Source of the DNA: Rhizobium metallidurans
Lineage (GTDB): Bacteria; Pseudomonadota; Alphaproteobacteria; Rhizobiales; Rhizobiaceae
Assembly: GCF_014196505.1 (NCBI RefSeq)
Contig: NZ_JACIDW010000004.1
Location: 186,001 to 250,000, forward strand
Direction of reading: 5' to 3'
DNA: 64,000 bases
Numbering within the stretch: the first letter of the stretch is position 1; each line of letters begins with the position of its first letter. The notes beneath the pieces were generated by a model. That model saw only the letters and a list, made by a program, of their open reading frames with translations, had not been told where the DNA came from and did no database searches. Shown here piece after piece: positions 38,591-47,161 of the stretch. Both the position numbers and the translations under genes were made by a program.

Positions 38591-41169
38591 TCGGCGGCGG
38601 CGTAGGAGGGGAGGTTGGCCGAAGGAATCCGGCAAATGACCGTCGTTCCCTTGCCCGGCTGGCTGTCGATGACGACCTGGCCGTTATGAAGGTTGACGAA
38701 GCTGTCGACGATCGACAGGCCGAGGCCCGCACCACCACGCTTGCCGCTCTTGGCGCCCGTCGCGAAGCGGTCGAAGACGGTCGAGATCATCTCCTGTGAG
38801 ATGCCCGGGCCTTGATCGGTCACGCTGAAGACGAAGTCCGTTCCCTCGCGCTGGCAGGCCAGCGCTATCGAAGCGCCCTCCGGCGAGAAATTCGCGGCAT
38901 TGGACAAAAGCTTGACCAGGATCTGCTTCAGGCGCTGCGGATCGGCGATGATCGATCCGAGCCGCGCCGGCGCGGTGATCTCCAGCGTCACGCCGCTTTC
39001 CTGCAGCCGATCGGCGATCTGGATCGAGACGTCGTCGAGCAGGTCGCCGAGGTCGATCTCCGAATAGTTCAGCCGCATGATGCCGGCATCGACGGTCGCA
39101 AGATCGAGAATGTCGTTCACCAGCGTCAGCAGAACCGACGAGGAGGTGGAGATATGATCGATATACTCCGCCTGCCGCTCGTTGAGATCGCCAAGCCCCG
39201 GCGTGCGCAACAGGTCGGTGAAACCGATGATGTTGGTCAGCGGCGAGCGCAGTTCGTAGGACACGTGCTGGACGAAATCGTTCTTCAGCTCGTCGGCCTT
39301 GCGCAGCGCGTCGTTCTTTTCCGTCAGCGCGCGTTCGGCGCGAACGCTGTCCGTCATGTTGACGAAGGTCAGCATCGTCTGCGCGTTCGGCAGCGGGATG
39401 ACCGCGTAATCGAGCACGAGGCCGGAGAACAGCTCCAGCGTTCCCTGGCTCGAGCGACGCTCGTCGTCGAAGCTGGTGATCAGTTCGGCGAAGGTCTTCC
39501 AGCCGTCGGGCCGGTCGTAGGACGGCGCGCAGGCATCGCCCAGAGCCCGGATATGGGTGCCCGGCTTCGCTTCCGCCTCGGTGATGCCCCAGAGTGCCCG
39601 GAAAGCAGGGTTCGACAGACGAATGCGGCCATCGGGACCGAACACCGCCACGCCTTCGGACAGATGGTCGATCGTCTCGCCCTGAACCTTCACCAGCGTA
39701 TTGTAACGCGTCTCGAGATCGACCTGTTCGGTCAGGTTCTCGAACACCCAGGTGGCGCCGCCCTGCGGATGCGCGGTCGCGAAGACGCGCAGCGTCTGGC
39801 CGTTCGGCAGGTGCCAGAGGTCGGATTGCGTGTCGAGCGCCCGGTACACCGAAAGCGCCGTCTCCTTCCAGGTCTTCCAGCTCAGCTGGTCTGGCAGCTT
39901 CTTGGCGGCGCGCAGACGCTCCAGAAGCTCGGCATTGTCGGGCTTGCTCTCGAGAAACGCGATATCGAGCTGCCAGAGCGAAACGAAAGCCTGGTTGTAG
40001 AACTGCAGCCGCTGATCGCCGTCGAAGATCGCGACCGGCGTCGCCAGATGGTCGAGCGTCTCGGCGTGGCTCTTCAGCGTCCGCTCCAGCTCGGCGCGTA
40101 CGGTCTCGATGCCGGAGACATCGACCGCGATGCCGGCCGAACCGCTCGGAACCCTGACGTCGACGACGTCGAGGAAGGTGCGGTTACCGTGGATAACGGT
40201 CGAGATCTTGTCGTGGAACGGGGACTCGGGCGTGGCGACGGCGCGGATGCGCTCGCGCGCGATGGTCGTCAGGATTTCGCGGCCCTCGGCGATCGCCTCG
40301 TCGGGCGACGAGGCATCGACGGCGGCGCCGTAAGCATGGTTCACCCAGGTCAGCCGGCCCTCGGTGTCGCGCTGCCATGCCGGCAGGTCGATGGAATCAA
40401 GCAGGCCCTGGAACGCCGAGATCGACGACATCAGCCGGTCGCGCTCGATCTTCAGTTCGGCGAGCTCGGCGCGCAGATTGTTCAGCGCCACGAAGCGAAC
40501 GAAGGCGCGGCCGCCGGAAACCCGGCCCTGCGCTTCCAGTACCTCTTCGCGGTGGGTTTCGACGACGATGTCGAAGCTCTTGGCGGACTGCCGCAAGCCG
40601 TCGATCGCGCGGTCGAGCTCCGATGCCGAGCGTGGTTTCAGCCAGAGGCCGAAGGCCAGAAATTCATTGTCCTGCGGTGCGCCGGTCTCGGCCGGCAGCT
40701 GTCCCAGCAGTTCGGGGCGCTCGTCGCCGTCCCAGATCACGATGCGCCGGTTCTTGTCGGCGATCAGTGCCTGGTATTGCGAAATGCGCTGCTGCGCATC
40801 CGACAGCGCGGAGCGGATCTCGCGGCCCTCGCTCTCGAGATTGCCGCGCTGGCGCACCACCCAGAGTGTGGAAAGCAGGGCGGCCGAGATGACGCCGATG
40901 ACGACGGAGAAGCCGACGACCTGCGTGGATGTGAAAAGATGCGGCGACTGGGCGGCGTCCGCTGCCGCCTGCGCGAAAACCGGCTGGGCGATCGACGCCA
41001 TTGCGGTCCCCGCGGCAAAGATCCTTGCCACCCGAGCCAACAAGCCTGATCGCTGCGCCGAAGCCTTGCGGGCATCGACGGGTTTTCCATTGCCTGGTTG
41101 GCCAGCGCAGCAAGACGGGTAAACGCCGTCTTCTGCCTGTTTGACCAGGCGGTGCATCATTTCCGACAT
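38587..41169 (-). CDS. divL: DivL-like histidine-kinase homologue with Tyr in the H-box
   Basis: This is a membrane-anchored, PAS-rich cell-cycle regulator which in Caulobacter binds DivK and controls the CckA-ChpT-CtrA relay. It has 860 residues from ATG 41169 (MSEMMHRLVKQ); longer in-frame ATGs at 41214 and 41331 exist. A hydrophobic helix lies at about 80-110, PAS-like regions follow (AWQRDTEGRLTWVN; VAIFDGDQRLQFYNQAF; VAVFGPDGRIRLSNPAF). The dimerisation H-box reads HVSYELRSPLTNI, with Tyr638 where kinases have His. The ATPase domain keeps LSNAANFSPEG, DQGPGI and GGAGLGLSI. The 3' end overlaps tsaE-amgK. Confidence 0.92.
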   Translation of the reverse strand: MSEMMHRLVKQAEDGVYPSCCAGQPGNGKPVDARKASAQRSGLLARVARIFAAGTAMASIAQPVFAQAAADAAQSPHLFTSTQVVGFSVVIGVISAALLSTLWVVRQRGNLESEGREIRSALSDAQQRISQYQALIADKNRRIVIWDGDERPELLGQLPAETGAPQDNEFLAFGLWLKPRSASELDRAIDGLRQSAKSFDIVVETHREEVLEAQGRVSGGRAFVRFVALNNLRAELAELKIERDRLMSSISAFQGLLDSIDLPAWQRDTEGRLTWVNHAYGAAVDASSPDEAIAEGREILTTIARERIRAVATPESPFHDKISTVIHGNRTFLDVVDVRVPSGSAGIAVDVSGIETVRAELERTLKSHAETLDHLATPVAIFDGDQRLQFYNQAFVSLWQLDIAFLESKPDNAELLERLRAAKKLPDQLSWKTWKETALSVYRALDTQSDLWHLPNGQTLRVFATAHPQGGATWVFENLTEQVDLETRYNTLVKVQGETIDHLSEGVAVFGPDGRIRLSNPAFRALWGITEAEAKPGTHIRALGDACAPSYDRPDGWKTFAELITSFDDERRSSQGTLELFSGLVLDYAVIPLPNAQTMLTFVNMTDSVRAERALTEKNDALRKADELKNDFVQHVSYELRSPLTNIIGFTDLLRTPGLGDLNERQAEYIDHISTSSSVLLTLVNDILDLATVDAGIMRLNYSEIDLGDLLDDVSIQIADRLQESGVTLEITAPARLGSIIADPQRLKQILVKLLSNAANFSPEGASIALACQREGTDFVFSVTDQGPGISQEMISTVFDRFATGAKSGKRGGAGLGLSIVDSFVNLHNGQVVIDSQPGKGTTVICRIPSANLPSYAAAE

Positions 41170-41302
41170 GCGCGGTATGTCTCCGTCCTTTTGTGCCGCA
41201 TTACGACAAGACATCCCATTTTCGTAGCAAACGGACGCGTCCGTCTCCACGAATCGAGTGTTAAAACAATACTTCGGATAGGAATCGTCGGGAAGATGTG
41301 TG

Positions 41303-41341
41303 CCAAAAAATAAGGGTGCGGCATTTGTCAATGCCGCACCC
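41303..41341 (-). terminator. Intrinsic terminator after ahcY
   Basis: GGGTGCGGCAT (41314-41324) and ATGCCGCACCC (41331-41341) form an 11-bp stem with a 6-nt loop. On the minus strand it is followed by TTATTTTTT, in the direction of ahcY. Confidence 0.93.
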
Positions 41342-41370
41342 TCTAGATGTTGTGGATATCGAATCGGCTA

Positions 41371-42771
41371 TTAGTATCTGTAGTGGTCGGACTTGAACGG
41401 GCCCTGCGGCGTCACGCCGATGTAGGATGCCTGTTCTTCCGAAAGCTGCGTCAGCTTGACGCCGAGCTTGGCGAGATGCAGGCGCGCCACCTTCTCGTCG
41501 AGGTGCTTCGGCAGGATGTAGACCTGGTTCTGGTACTGGCCGGGCTTGGTGAAGAGCTCGATCTGCGCCAGCGTCTGGTTGGTGAACGAAGCCGACATGA
41601 CGAAGGACGGATGGCCCGTTGCGTTGCCGAGGTTCAGCAGGCGGCCTTCCGAGAGCAGGATGATGCGGTTGCCCTTCGGGAACTCGATCAGGTCGACCTG
41701 CGGCTTGATGTTGGTCCACTTCAGGTTACGCAGGGCTGCGACTTCGATTTCGTTGTCGAAGTGACCGATGTTGCCGACGATCGCCATGTCCTTCATCGCG
41801 CGCATGTGGTCGATGCGGATGACGTCCTTGTTGCCCGTCGTGGTGATGAAGATGTCGGCGGTCGAGACGACGTCTTCGAGCGTGACGACTTCGAAACCGT
41901 CCATGGCGGCCTGCAGTGCGCAGATCGGGTCGACTTCCGTGACCTTGACGCGTGCGCCGGCGCCGAGAAGCGAAGCGGCCGAACCCTTGCCGACGTCGCC
42001 GTAACCGCAGACGACGGCAACCTTGCCGGCCATCATCACGTCGGTACCGCGGCGGATGCCGTCAACCAGCGATTCCTTGCAGCCGTACTTGTTGTCGAAC
42101 TTCGACTTGGTGACCGAGTCGTTGACGTTGATGGCGGGGAAGGGCAGCAGGCCCTTCTGGGAGAGCTGGTAAAGACGGTTGACGCCCGTGGTGGTCTCTT
42201 CGGTCACGCCCTTGATCGCGTCGCGCTGCTTGGTGAACCAGCCCGGCGAAGCGGCGAGGCGCTTCTTGATCTGCGCGAAGAGGATCTCTTCTTCTTCCGA
42301 ATGCGGGTTCGACAGCACGTCTTCGCCGGCTTCGGCGCGGGCGCCGAGCAGGATGTACATGGTGGCGTCGCCGCCGTCATCGAGGATCATGTTGGAGAGG
42401 CCGCCATCGGCCCACTGGAAGATCTTGTCGGTGTAGACCCAGTAGTCGTGCAGCGACTCGCCCTTGATGGCGAAGACAGGAACGCCGGAAGCTGCGATCG
42501 CGGCGGCGGCATGATCCTGCGTCGAGAAGATGTTGCACGATGCCCAGCGCACTTCGGCGCCGAGAGCGACCAGCGTCTCGATGAGCACGGCCGTCTGGAT
42601 CGTCATGTGCAGCGAGCCGGTGATGCGTGCGCCCTTGAGCGGCTTCGATGCGCCGAACTCTTCGCGGCAGGACATCAGACCCGGCATTTCGGTTTCAGCG
42701 ATCGTGATTTCCTTACGGCCGAAGTCTGCGAGGCCGATATCGGCGACGACGTAATCTTTTTCAGTGCTCAT
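41371..42771 (-). CDS. ahcY: S-adenosylhomocysteine hydrolase
   Basis: It splits SAH into adenosine and homocysteine with bound NAD, recycling the product of methylation reactions. From ATG 42771 ([18 protein letters not shown]) it has 466 residues; GGAGAA lies 7 nt upstream. The NAD loop [13 protein letters not shown], the substrate segments [18 protein letters not shown]-like [12 protein letters not shown] and the C-terminal SDHYRY are intact. It is monocistronic by context: terminator downstream and a 165-bp leader upstream with a 20-bp palindrome. Confidence 0.98.
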   Translation of the reverse strand: MSTEKDYVVADIGLADFGRKEITIAETEMPGLMSCREEFGASKPLKGARITGSLHMTIQTAVLIETLVALGAEVRWASCNIFSTQDHAAAAIAASGVPVFAIKGESLHDYWVYTDKIFQWADGGLSNMILDDGGDATMYILLGARAEAGEDVLSNPHSEEEEILFAQIKKRLAASPGWFTKQRDAIKGVTEETTTGVNRLYQLSQKGLLPFPAINVNDSVTKSKFDNKYGCKESLVDGIRRGTDVMMAGKVAVVCGYGDVGKGSAASLLGAGARVKVTEVDPICALQAAMDGFEVVTLEDVVSTADIFITTTGNKDVIRIDHMRAMKDMAIVGNIGHFDNEIEVAALRNLKWTNIKPQVDLIEFPKGNRIILLSEGRLLNLGNATGHPSFVMSASFTNQTLAQIELFTKPGQYQNQVYILPKHLDEKVARLHLAKLGVKLTQLSEEQASYIGVTPQGPFKSDHYRY

Positions 42772-42895
42772 TGGGTTCTCCATGCTGAAAGCGTCTCAGA
42801 TGCAAAGGCGCGAAACGGGGTCGCGCGACGAAAAGCTCCGCGCAGGCGCGGTCAGGCCAGCCGTTTAGCAGGCTTCTATGACGAAGGCAATAATG

Positions 42896-42915
42896 ATATA
42901 AAGAAGTCTTTATAT
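42896..42915. promoter_or_regulatory. Palindromic operator candidate upstream of ahcY
   Basis: ATATAAAGAAGTCTTTATAT has perfect 9-bp arms around a central AG, in the ahcY leader about 125 bp before its start. It is probably a dimeric repressor site. ahcY in many Proteobacteria is controlled by the ArsR-family SAH sensor SahR; whether this is its site is inference. Confidence 0.6.
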
Positions 42916-42936
42916 GTTTATATGGTCCTGAGGACC

Positions 42937-43215
42937 TTACATATCTTCGCCGAACTTGTTCTGGATCAGCTGATCCAGCGCGTCGAGCGCCTGTTCGGCC
43001 TGGTTGCCGCTGGCCGAGACGACGACGCTCGAGCCCGGGCTCGCTGCCAGCATCATCAGTCCCATGATCGAGTTGCCGCCAACCGTCATCCCATCCTTGG
43101 AGACCGTGATGGAAGCGTCGAAGGTTTCGACCGTCTGCACGAATTTCGCCGAAGCGCGTGCATGCAGGCCACGCTTGTTGATGATGAGAAGTTCGCGGGA
43201 CAGCTGGACGGTCAT
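42937..43215 (-). CDS. ptsH: PTS phosphocarrier protein HPr
   Basis: This is a small phosphocarrier of the phosphotransferase system. The 92 residues include the active site His18 in KRGLHARASAKFV and the regulatory Ser49 in GGNSIMGLMML, the HprK target. It starts at ATG 43215, 9 bp after the EIIA gene. No EIIB/EIIC genes are in the window, so this looks like the regulatory PTS of rhizobia rather than a sugar transporter. Confidence 0.95.
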   Translation of the reverse strand: MTVQLSRELLIINKRGLHARASAKFVQTVETFDASITVSKDGMTVGGNSIMGLMMLAASPGSSVVVSASGNQAEQALDALDQLIQNKFGEDM

Positions 43216-43224
43216 AGGGGCTCT

Positions 43225-43626
43225 TTACTTGCCGCTCAAAACGCGGCTGGCGACATTGATGTATTTGCGGCCGGCTTCGGATGCCTCGGCGAGCGCCTTT
43301 TCCATATTGTCCTCGCCGCGCACGCCGGCGAGCTTGATCAGCATCGGCAGATTCATGCCGGCGATCACTTCGGTATGGCCGCTGCTCATCACGGAAATCG
43401 CCAGATTGGAAGGAGTACCACCGAACATGTCGGTCAGGATGACCACGCCGTGGCCATCATCGGCATTTGCAACCGCGCCCAGAATATCCTGGCGTCGCTG
43501 ATCCATGTCGTCTTCGGGGCCGATACAGACCGTCTCGATGAATTTCTGAGGACCGACAACATGTTCGACCGCATGACGAAACTCTTCAGCCAGCTTGCCG
43601 TGTGTGACAAGCACAAGTCCGATCAT
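43225..43626 (-). CDS. PTS EIIA component, mannose family
   Basis: This is an EIIA-Man-type phosphotransfer protein that accepts phosphate from HPr. From ATG 43626 (MIGLVLVTHGKLAEEF) it has 133 residues with the phospho-His at position 9, DMFGGTPSN and the AGMNLPMLIKL segment. A longer frame to 43746 has a poor N-terminus. As part of a regulatory PTS it probably signals PEP/carbon status; targets in rhizobia are not visible here. Confidence 0.92.
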   Translation of the reverse strand: MIGLVLVTHGKLAEEFRHAVEHVVGPQKFIETVCIGPEDDMDQRRQDILGAVANADDGHGVVILTDMFGGTPSNLAISVMSSGHTEVIAGMNLPMLIKLAGVRGEDNMEKALAEASEAGRKYINVASRVLSGK

Positions 43627-43779
43627 GATACTACTGCTCCCAATGGCGTATGCAAACGGTAGGCCCAATATCGCAACGCAGCAATCGCGTCCACCGTGGG
43701 GGCACATCTTGGCTATGAAAAGCCGAATGGCAAGACAAAAATGCACGGTTTCGCGCGCCAGCTGCCGGTTTCGTAGGCA

Positions 43780-44232
43780 TTAGCGCCCGATTTCGGGTGC
43801 TTTGGCCATCAGTACCGCCAGCGGCAGCGGCACGTTAGCCAGCAACCGAATGACAGGCAGCACGATGCCGGGCGAGACCGTCGCCGTCTCGTCTTCCGGT
43901 GGCAGCCGGTCTTCTCCCGAAGCGCGCCCTGGAAGGATCGCATAATGCATGGCGGCTTCCCGGGTGAAGGGAATGCGGACGATGCCGGTTCCGCGCAGCT
44001 CGATCATGCTCTCTATGGAGGGCGGGCAGGCCGCGATCGTGACCGCGTCCCGTGTCGAGATCATCACCTGATCGTCGGCGACCAGCATGGCATCGATCCC
44101 GATCCGCTTCGCTTCCGCAAGACAGGTAAAGGCGAGCATCGACTTGCCCCATCCCGACGGCCCCTTGAAGAGAAGTCCGGTCTTGCCGACGACGATCGCC
44201 GTCGCGTGGATATTGACCGGTGCCGTGGTCAT
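43780..44232 (-). CDS. hprK: HPr kinase/phosphorylase, short alphaproteobacterial form
   Basis: This enzyme phosphorylates and dephosphorylates HPr at its serine. It has only 150 residues because the N-terminal domain of Firmicute HprK (about 130 residues) is absent, which is usual in alphaproteobacteria. The Walker A GPSGWGKS is at 24-31, and the signature region reads IELRGTGIVRIPF. Its start ATG 44232 overlaps the chvG stop as ATGA, so HprK is translationally tied to the ChvG sensor kinase. Confidence 0.92.
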   Translation of the reverse strand: MTTAPVNIHATAIVVGKTGLLFKGPSGWGKSMLAFTCLAEAKRIGIDAMLVADDQVMISTRDAVTIAACPPSIESMIELRGTGIVRIPFTREAAMHYAILPGRASGEDRLPPEDETATVSPGIVLPVIRLLANVPLPLAVLMAKAPEIGR

Positions 44233-46064
44233 GAGTTGGGATCTGCGGGCAGAGCAAGCGTGAAGCGGGCGCCGACCACCTCTTCGGTCTCCGCGTCGAT
44301 GATGTTTTCGGCGCGCAGCGAGCCGCCATGCGCTTCGGCGATCTGTCGGCTGATCGAAAGGCCGAGCCCGGAATTCTGGCCGAAGCCTTCGGACTCCGGC
44401 CTGTCGGTATAGAAGCGCTCGAAGATGCGGTCGATGTTCTCCGCCTGGATACCGGGACCGTTATCCTCGACATAGACGATGCAGCGCGAGCGAGTGCGAA
44501 CCAGACGAACGGTAATTTTTCCGTCCTGGTCGGAGACGAAGGAGCGTGCGTTCTCGATCAGATTGGTGACGATCTGGCCGATGCGCAGGTCGTGACCGTT
44601 GACCAGGAAGCGTGTCTTGACGCCGGGCTTGCGCTCGATCGCGAATTCGATCTGCACTTCCTTCTTGCGGTTGCGGATCTGACGCGAGATCTCCACGAGA
44701 TCGCGAAGCAGGACCTCCAGATCCACCGACCCGGCATCGACGCGCGCAAGCTCGGCGTCGAGACGCGAGGCGTCGGAAATATCGCTGATCAGGCGGTCGA
44801 GGCGGCGAACGTCGTGCTGGATGACGTCCATCAGCCGCTTCTTGGAATCGTCCGATTTTGCCAGCGGCAGGGTTTCCACGGCGCTGCGCAGCGAGGTCAG
44901 CGGGTTCTTCAATTCGTGGCTGACGTCGGCCGCGAAGCTTTCGATCGCGTCGATCCGGTCATAGAGCGCGGTCGTCATGTCGCGCAGCGCGATCGACAGG
45001 TTGCCGATCTCGTCCTGGCGAACCGAGAAATCGGGGATTTCCTCGCGCTCCTTGGAACCGCGACGCACGCGGATCGCCGCGGCCGAAAGGCGACGCAGCG
45101 GATTGGCGATCGTCGACGACAGCACCAGCGACAGGAGCACGTTGACCAGCGTCGCCACGCCGAAGACGCGCATGATGCCGAGGCGCTCCGCATGGACGAT
45201 ATTGTCGATGTCGCCGGCCTGCGTCGACAAGAGCAGCACGCCGAGCACGGCGCGAAAACGCTGGATCGGCACCGCGACGGAAACGATGAGCTCGCCCTTT
45301 TCCGTGGTGCGGACGACGGCGCCGCGCACGCCGGTCAGCGCGTTCATGACTTCAGGGTAGATCGAGCCGTCGCCACCCGGCGCTTCCTTGTAGAGCGGCA
45401 GGTTACCCGGTTGCAGAACCTTGTTGAAGATCGTCGTGAACCATTCGCCCCAGGTCTGCTCCTCGTCGGCAACCGGCGGAAGGTCGAAGCGCAGCACCTG
45501 GCCGCGCGAATAGAGATGGCGTGAATCGAGCAAAAGGTTCGCGTCGGCATCGAAGATGCGCGCGCGGGTGCGGGTCGGCGAGATCAGCCGGCGCAGAACC
45601 GGCGCGACCTTCTCCGGGTCGATCGGAAATTCCAGGTCCTCGTCATTCGGAACCGGGGTAATGCTCTGGCCGGCCTGCAGCTCCAGAAGCTTTTCGGGAT
45701 CGATGGTGATCGAGTTGGTATCGACCGAGGCGGAAGCCGAAACGGCGCCGGCGATGATTTCGCCCTGCGTCAACAGGCTCTCGACGCGGGCGTCGATCAG
45801 CCCCTCGCGAAACTGGTTGAGATAGAGAATGCCGCCGACGAGAACGACGAGTGCCGCAAGATTGAAGAACAGGATGCGGCGCGTCAGGCTGGAAAAGACC
45901 GCGTTGCCGAAGATACGGCGAATGATCGTGAAGGGATGCGACCAGCGTCGTCCCCGGACGCGTCGGCCTACGCCGTCTGCGTCATCCAGATCCTTCTCCT
46001 GCACCAACTGTGCCAACGACAGCCCCTTCGAAGAGCGGGCCGCTTTGGCGGCGCCGGCTCTCAT
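44229..46064 (-). CDS. chvG: Sensor histidine kinase ChvG (ExoS)
   Basis: This membrane sensor of the ChvG-ChvI system responds to acid and envelope conditions and is needed for host interaction in Agrobacterium and Sinorhizobium. The 611 residues have a basic N-terminus, a first helix (RILFFNLAALVVLVGGILYL), a periplasmic domain with EGLIDARVESLLTQGEIIAGA, a second helix near LVNVLLSLVLSSTIANPL followed by HAMP, the H-box DVSHELKNPL with His383, and ATPase boxes NLIENARSF, EDNGPGI and GLGLSISRQIAEAHGG. It lies 29 bp downstream of chvI. Confidence 0.95.
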   Translation of the reverse strand: MRAGAAKAARSSKGLSLAQLVQEKDLDDADGVGRRVRGRRWSHPFTIIRRIFGNAVFSSLTRRILFFNLAALVVLVGGILYLNQFREGLIDARVESLLTQGEIIAGAVSASASVDTNSITIDPEKLLELQAGQSITPVPNDEDLEFPIDPEKVAPVLRRLISPTRTRARIFDADANLLLDSRHLYSRGQVLRFDLPPVADEEQTWGEWFTTIFNKVLQPGNLPLYKEAPGGDGSIYPEVMNALTGVRGAVVRTTEKGELIVSVAVPIQRFRAVLGVLLLSTQAGDIDNIVHAERLGIMRVFGVATLVNVLLSLVLSSTIANPLRRLSAAAIRVRRGSKEREEIPDFSVRQDEIGNLSIALRDMTTALYDRIDAIESFAADVSHELKNPLTSLRSAVETLPLAKSDDSKKRLMDVIQHDVRRLDRLISDISDASRLDAELARVDAGSVDLEVLLRDLVEISRQIRNRKKEVQIEFAIERKPGVKTRFLVNGHDLRIGQIVTNLIENARSFVSDQDGKITVRLVRTRSRCIVYVEDNGPGIQAENIDRIFERFYTDRPESEGFGQNSGLGLSISRQIAEAHGGSLRAENIIDAETEEVVGARFTLALPADPNS

Positions 46065-46093
46065 ATACTTTTATCCGCCGCGCCGCTTTGGCG

Positions 46094-46825
46094 TCAGGCT
46101 GCTTCGCGGAAGCGGTATCCCACTCCGTAGAGCGTTTCAATCATATCAAAGTCGTTGTCGACCATCTTGAATTTCTTGCGCAGCCGCTTGATGTGGCTGT
46201 CGATGGTGCGGTCGTCGACATAGACCTGCTCGTCATAGGCCGCATCCATCAGCGCGTCACGGCTTTTGACGACGCCGGGGCGCTGCGCCAGCGAGTGCAG
46301 GATCAGGAATTCGGTGACGGTCAGCGTTACCGGCTCGCTCTTCCAGGTGCAGGTGTGGCGCTCCTGGTCCATGACAAGCTGGCCGCGCTCAAGCGAACGC
46401 GCGAGCTGTGCGGCGCCGGGCTTGGGCGCGGCGCCGGTGGCGGCAGCTGCCGCGGCTTCCCGGCCGGCGGCGCGGCGCAGGACGGCGCGCACGCGCTCGA
46501 CCAGCAGTCGCTGGGAGAACGGCTTGGTGATGAAGTCGTCGGCGCCCATCTTCAGGCCGAAGAGCTCGTCGATCTCTTCATCCTTGGAGGTGAGGAAAAT
46601 CACCGGCATGTCGGATTTCTGGCGCAGGCGGCGCAGGAGTTCCATTCCGTCCATGCGCGGCATCTTGATATCGAAGATCGCCAGATGCGGCGGGCGGGCG
46701 AGAAGACCGTCAAGGGCCGAGGCGCCATCCGTGTAGGTCTCGACCTTGTATCCTTCGGCCTCAAGCGCGATCGACACCGAGGTCAGGATGTTACGGTCGT
46801 CATCAACGAGCGCGATTGTCGGCAT
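46094..46825 (-). CDS. chvI: Response regulator ChvI
   Basis: This OmpR-family response regulator is phosphorylated by ChvG. From ATG 46825 ([12 protein letters not shown]) it has 243 residues; ATG 46843 is also in frame and both have a GGAGACG upstream. The receiver domain carries Asp52 ([10 protein letters not shown]), and the linker has a run of Ala. The winged helix-turn-helix DNA-binding domain ends with [15 protein letters not shown] and [12 protein letters not shown]. Divergent from pckA across a 336-bp region. Confidence 0.95.
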   Translation of the reverse strand: MPTIALVDDDRNILTSVSIALEAEGYKVETYTDGASALDGLLARPPHLAIFDIKMPRMDGMELLRRLRQKSDMPVIFLTSKDEEIDELFGLKMGADDFITKPFSQRLLVERVRAVLRRAAGREAAAAAATGAAPKPGAAQLARSLERGQLVMDQERHTCTWKSEPVTLTVTEFLILHSLAQRPGVVKSRDALMDAAYDEQVYVDDRTIDSHIKRLRKKFKMVDNDFDMIETLYGVGYRFREAA

Positions 46826-47161
46826 TGTATTCGTCTCCGTCATCTAATGCGCGTCTCCAGGTTTTTTGAAGGTCCCCAGGCGGCCATATGAACCGGATGC
46901 GCTTATGGGGATAAAGGTGGAACAAATTGTGGCAAAGATAAAGGGCGCGGCGGCGGCTAATTTTTCCGGACAACCGAAAGTCGTGCATGAAAATTGATTG
47001 CGCCAAGCCGGTTCAAACGATTTAAAATAAGGTACTTAAATTTAAATCGATTAAATATCTGATATCATTAAATAATATCGATTTATGCCACTTGCGTTTT
47101 AAAAATCCTGTCCGTAGGTTCGCGCTCAGTTCTTAACGGCGTTGAGCCCCAAGGGAAGGAA
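46826..47161. promoter_or_regulatory. Divergent chvI-pckA intergenic region
   Basis: This is 336 bp without a credible gene (short open frames only). The chvI side is GC-rich; the pckA side from about 47015 to 47100 is strongly AT-rich and holds a 43-bp interrupted inverted repeat, listed separately. It should contain the promoters of both genes. I cannot assign -35/-10 boxes with confidence. Confidence 0.7.
47043..47085. repeat. Inverted repeat in the pckA promoter
   Basis: TAAATCGAT (47043-47051) and ATCGATTTA (47077-47085) are perfect arms, with GATATC and ATTAAATA elements between them. Each arm centres on CG, like LacI-family operators. In S. meliloti pckA is regulated by the LacI-type PckR; that this is such an operator is inference. 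Confidence 0.55.

Noticed and set aside
42924..42936. GGTCCTGAGGACC palindrome after ptsH as a terminator
   Set aside because: The stem is only 5 bp and the following sequence (ATATAAAC on the minus strand) lacks a T run.
41347..43662. A 771-codon open frame on the plus strand crossing ahcY, ptsH and the EIIA gene antisense
   Set aside because: GC-rich third-position bias keeps antisense frames open. The three genes on the other strand have clear motifs and starts; the antisense product is Arg/Asp/His-rich without any domain.
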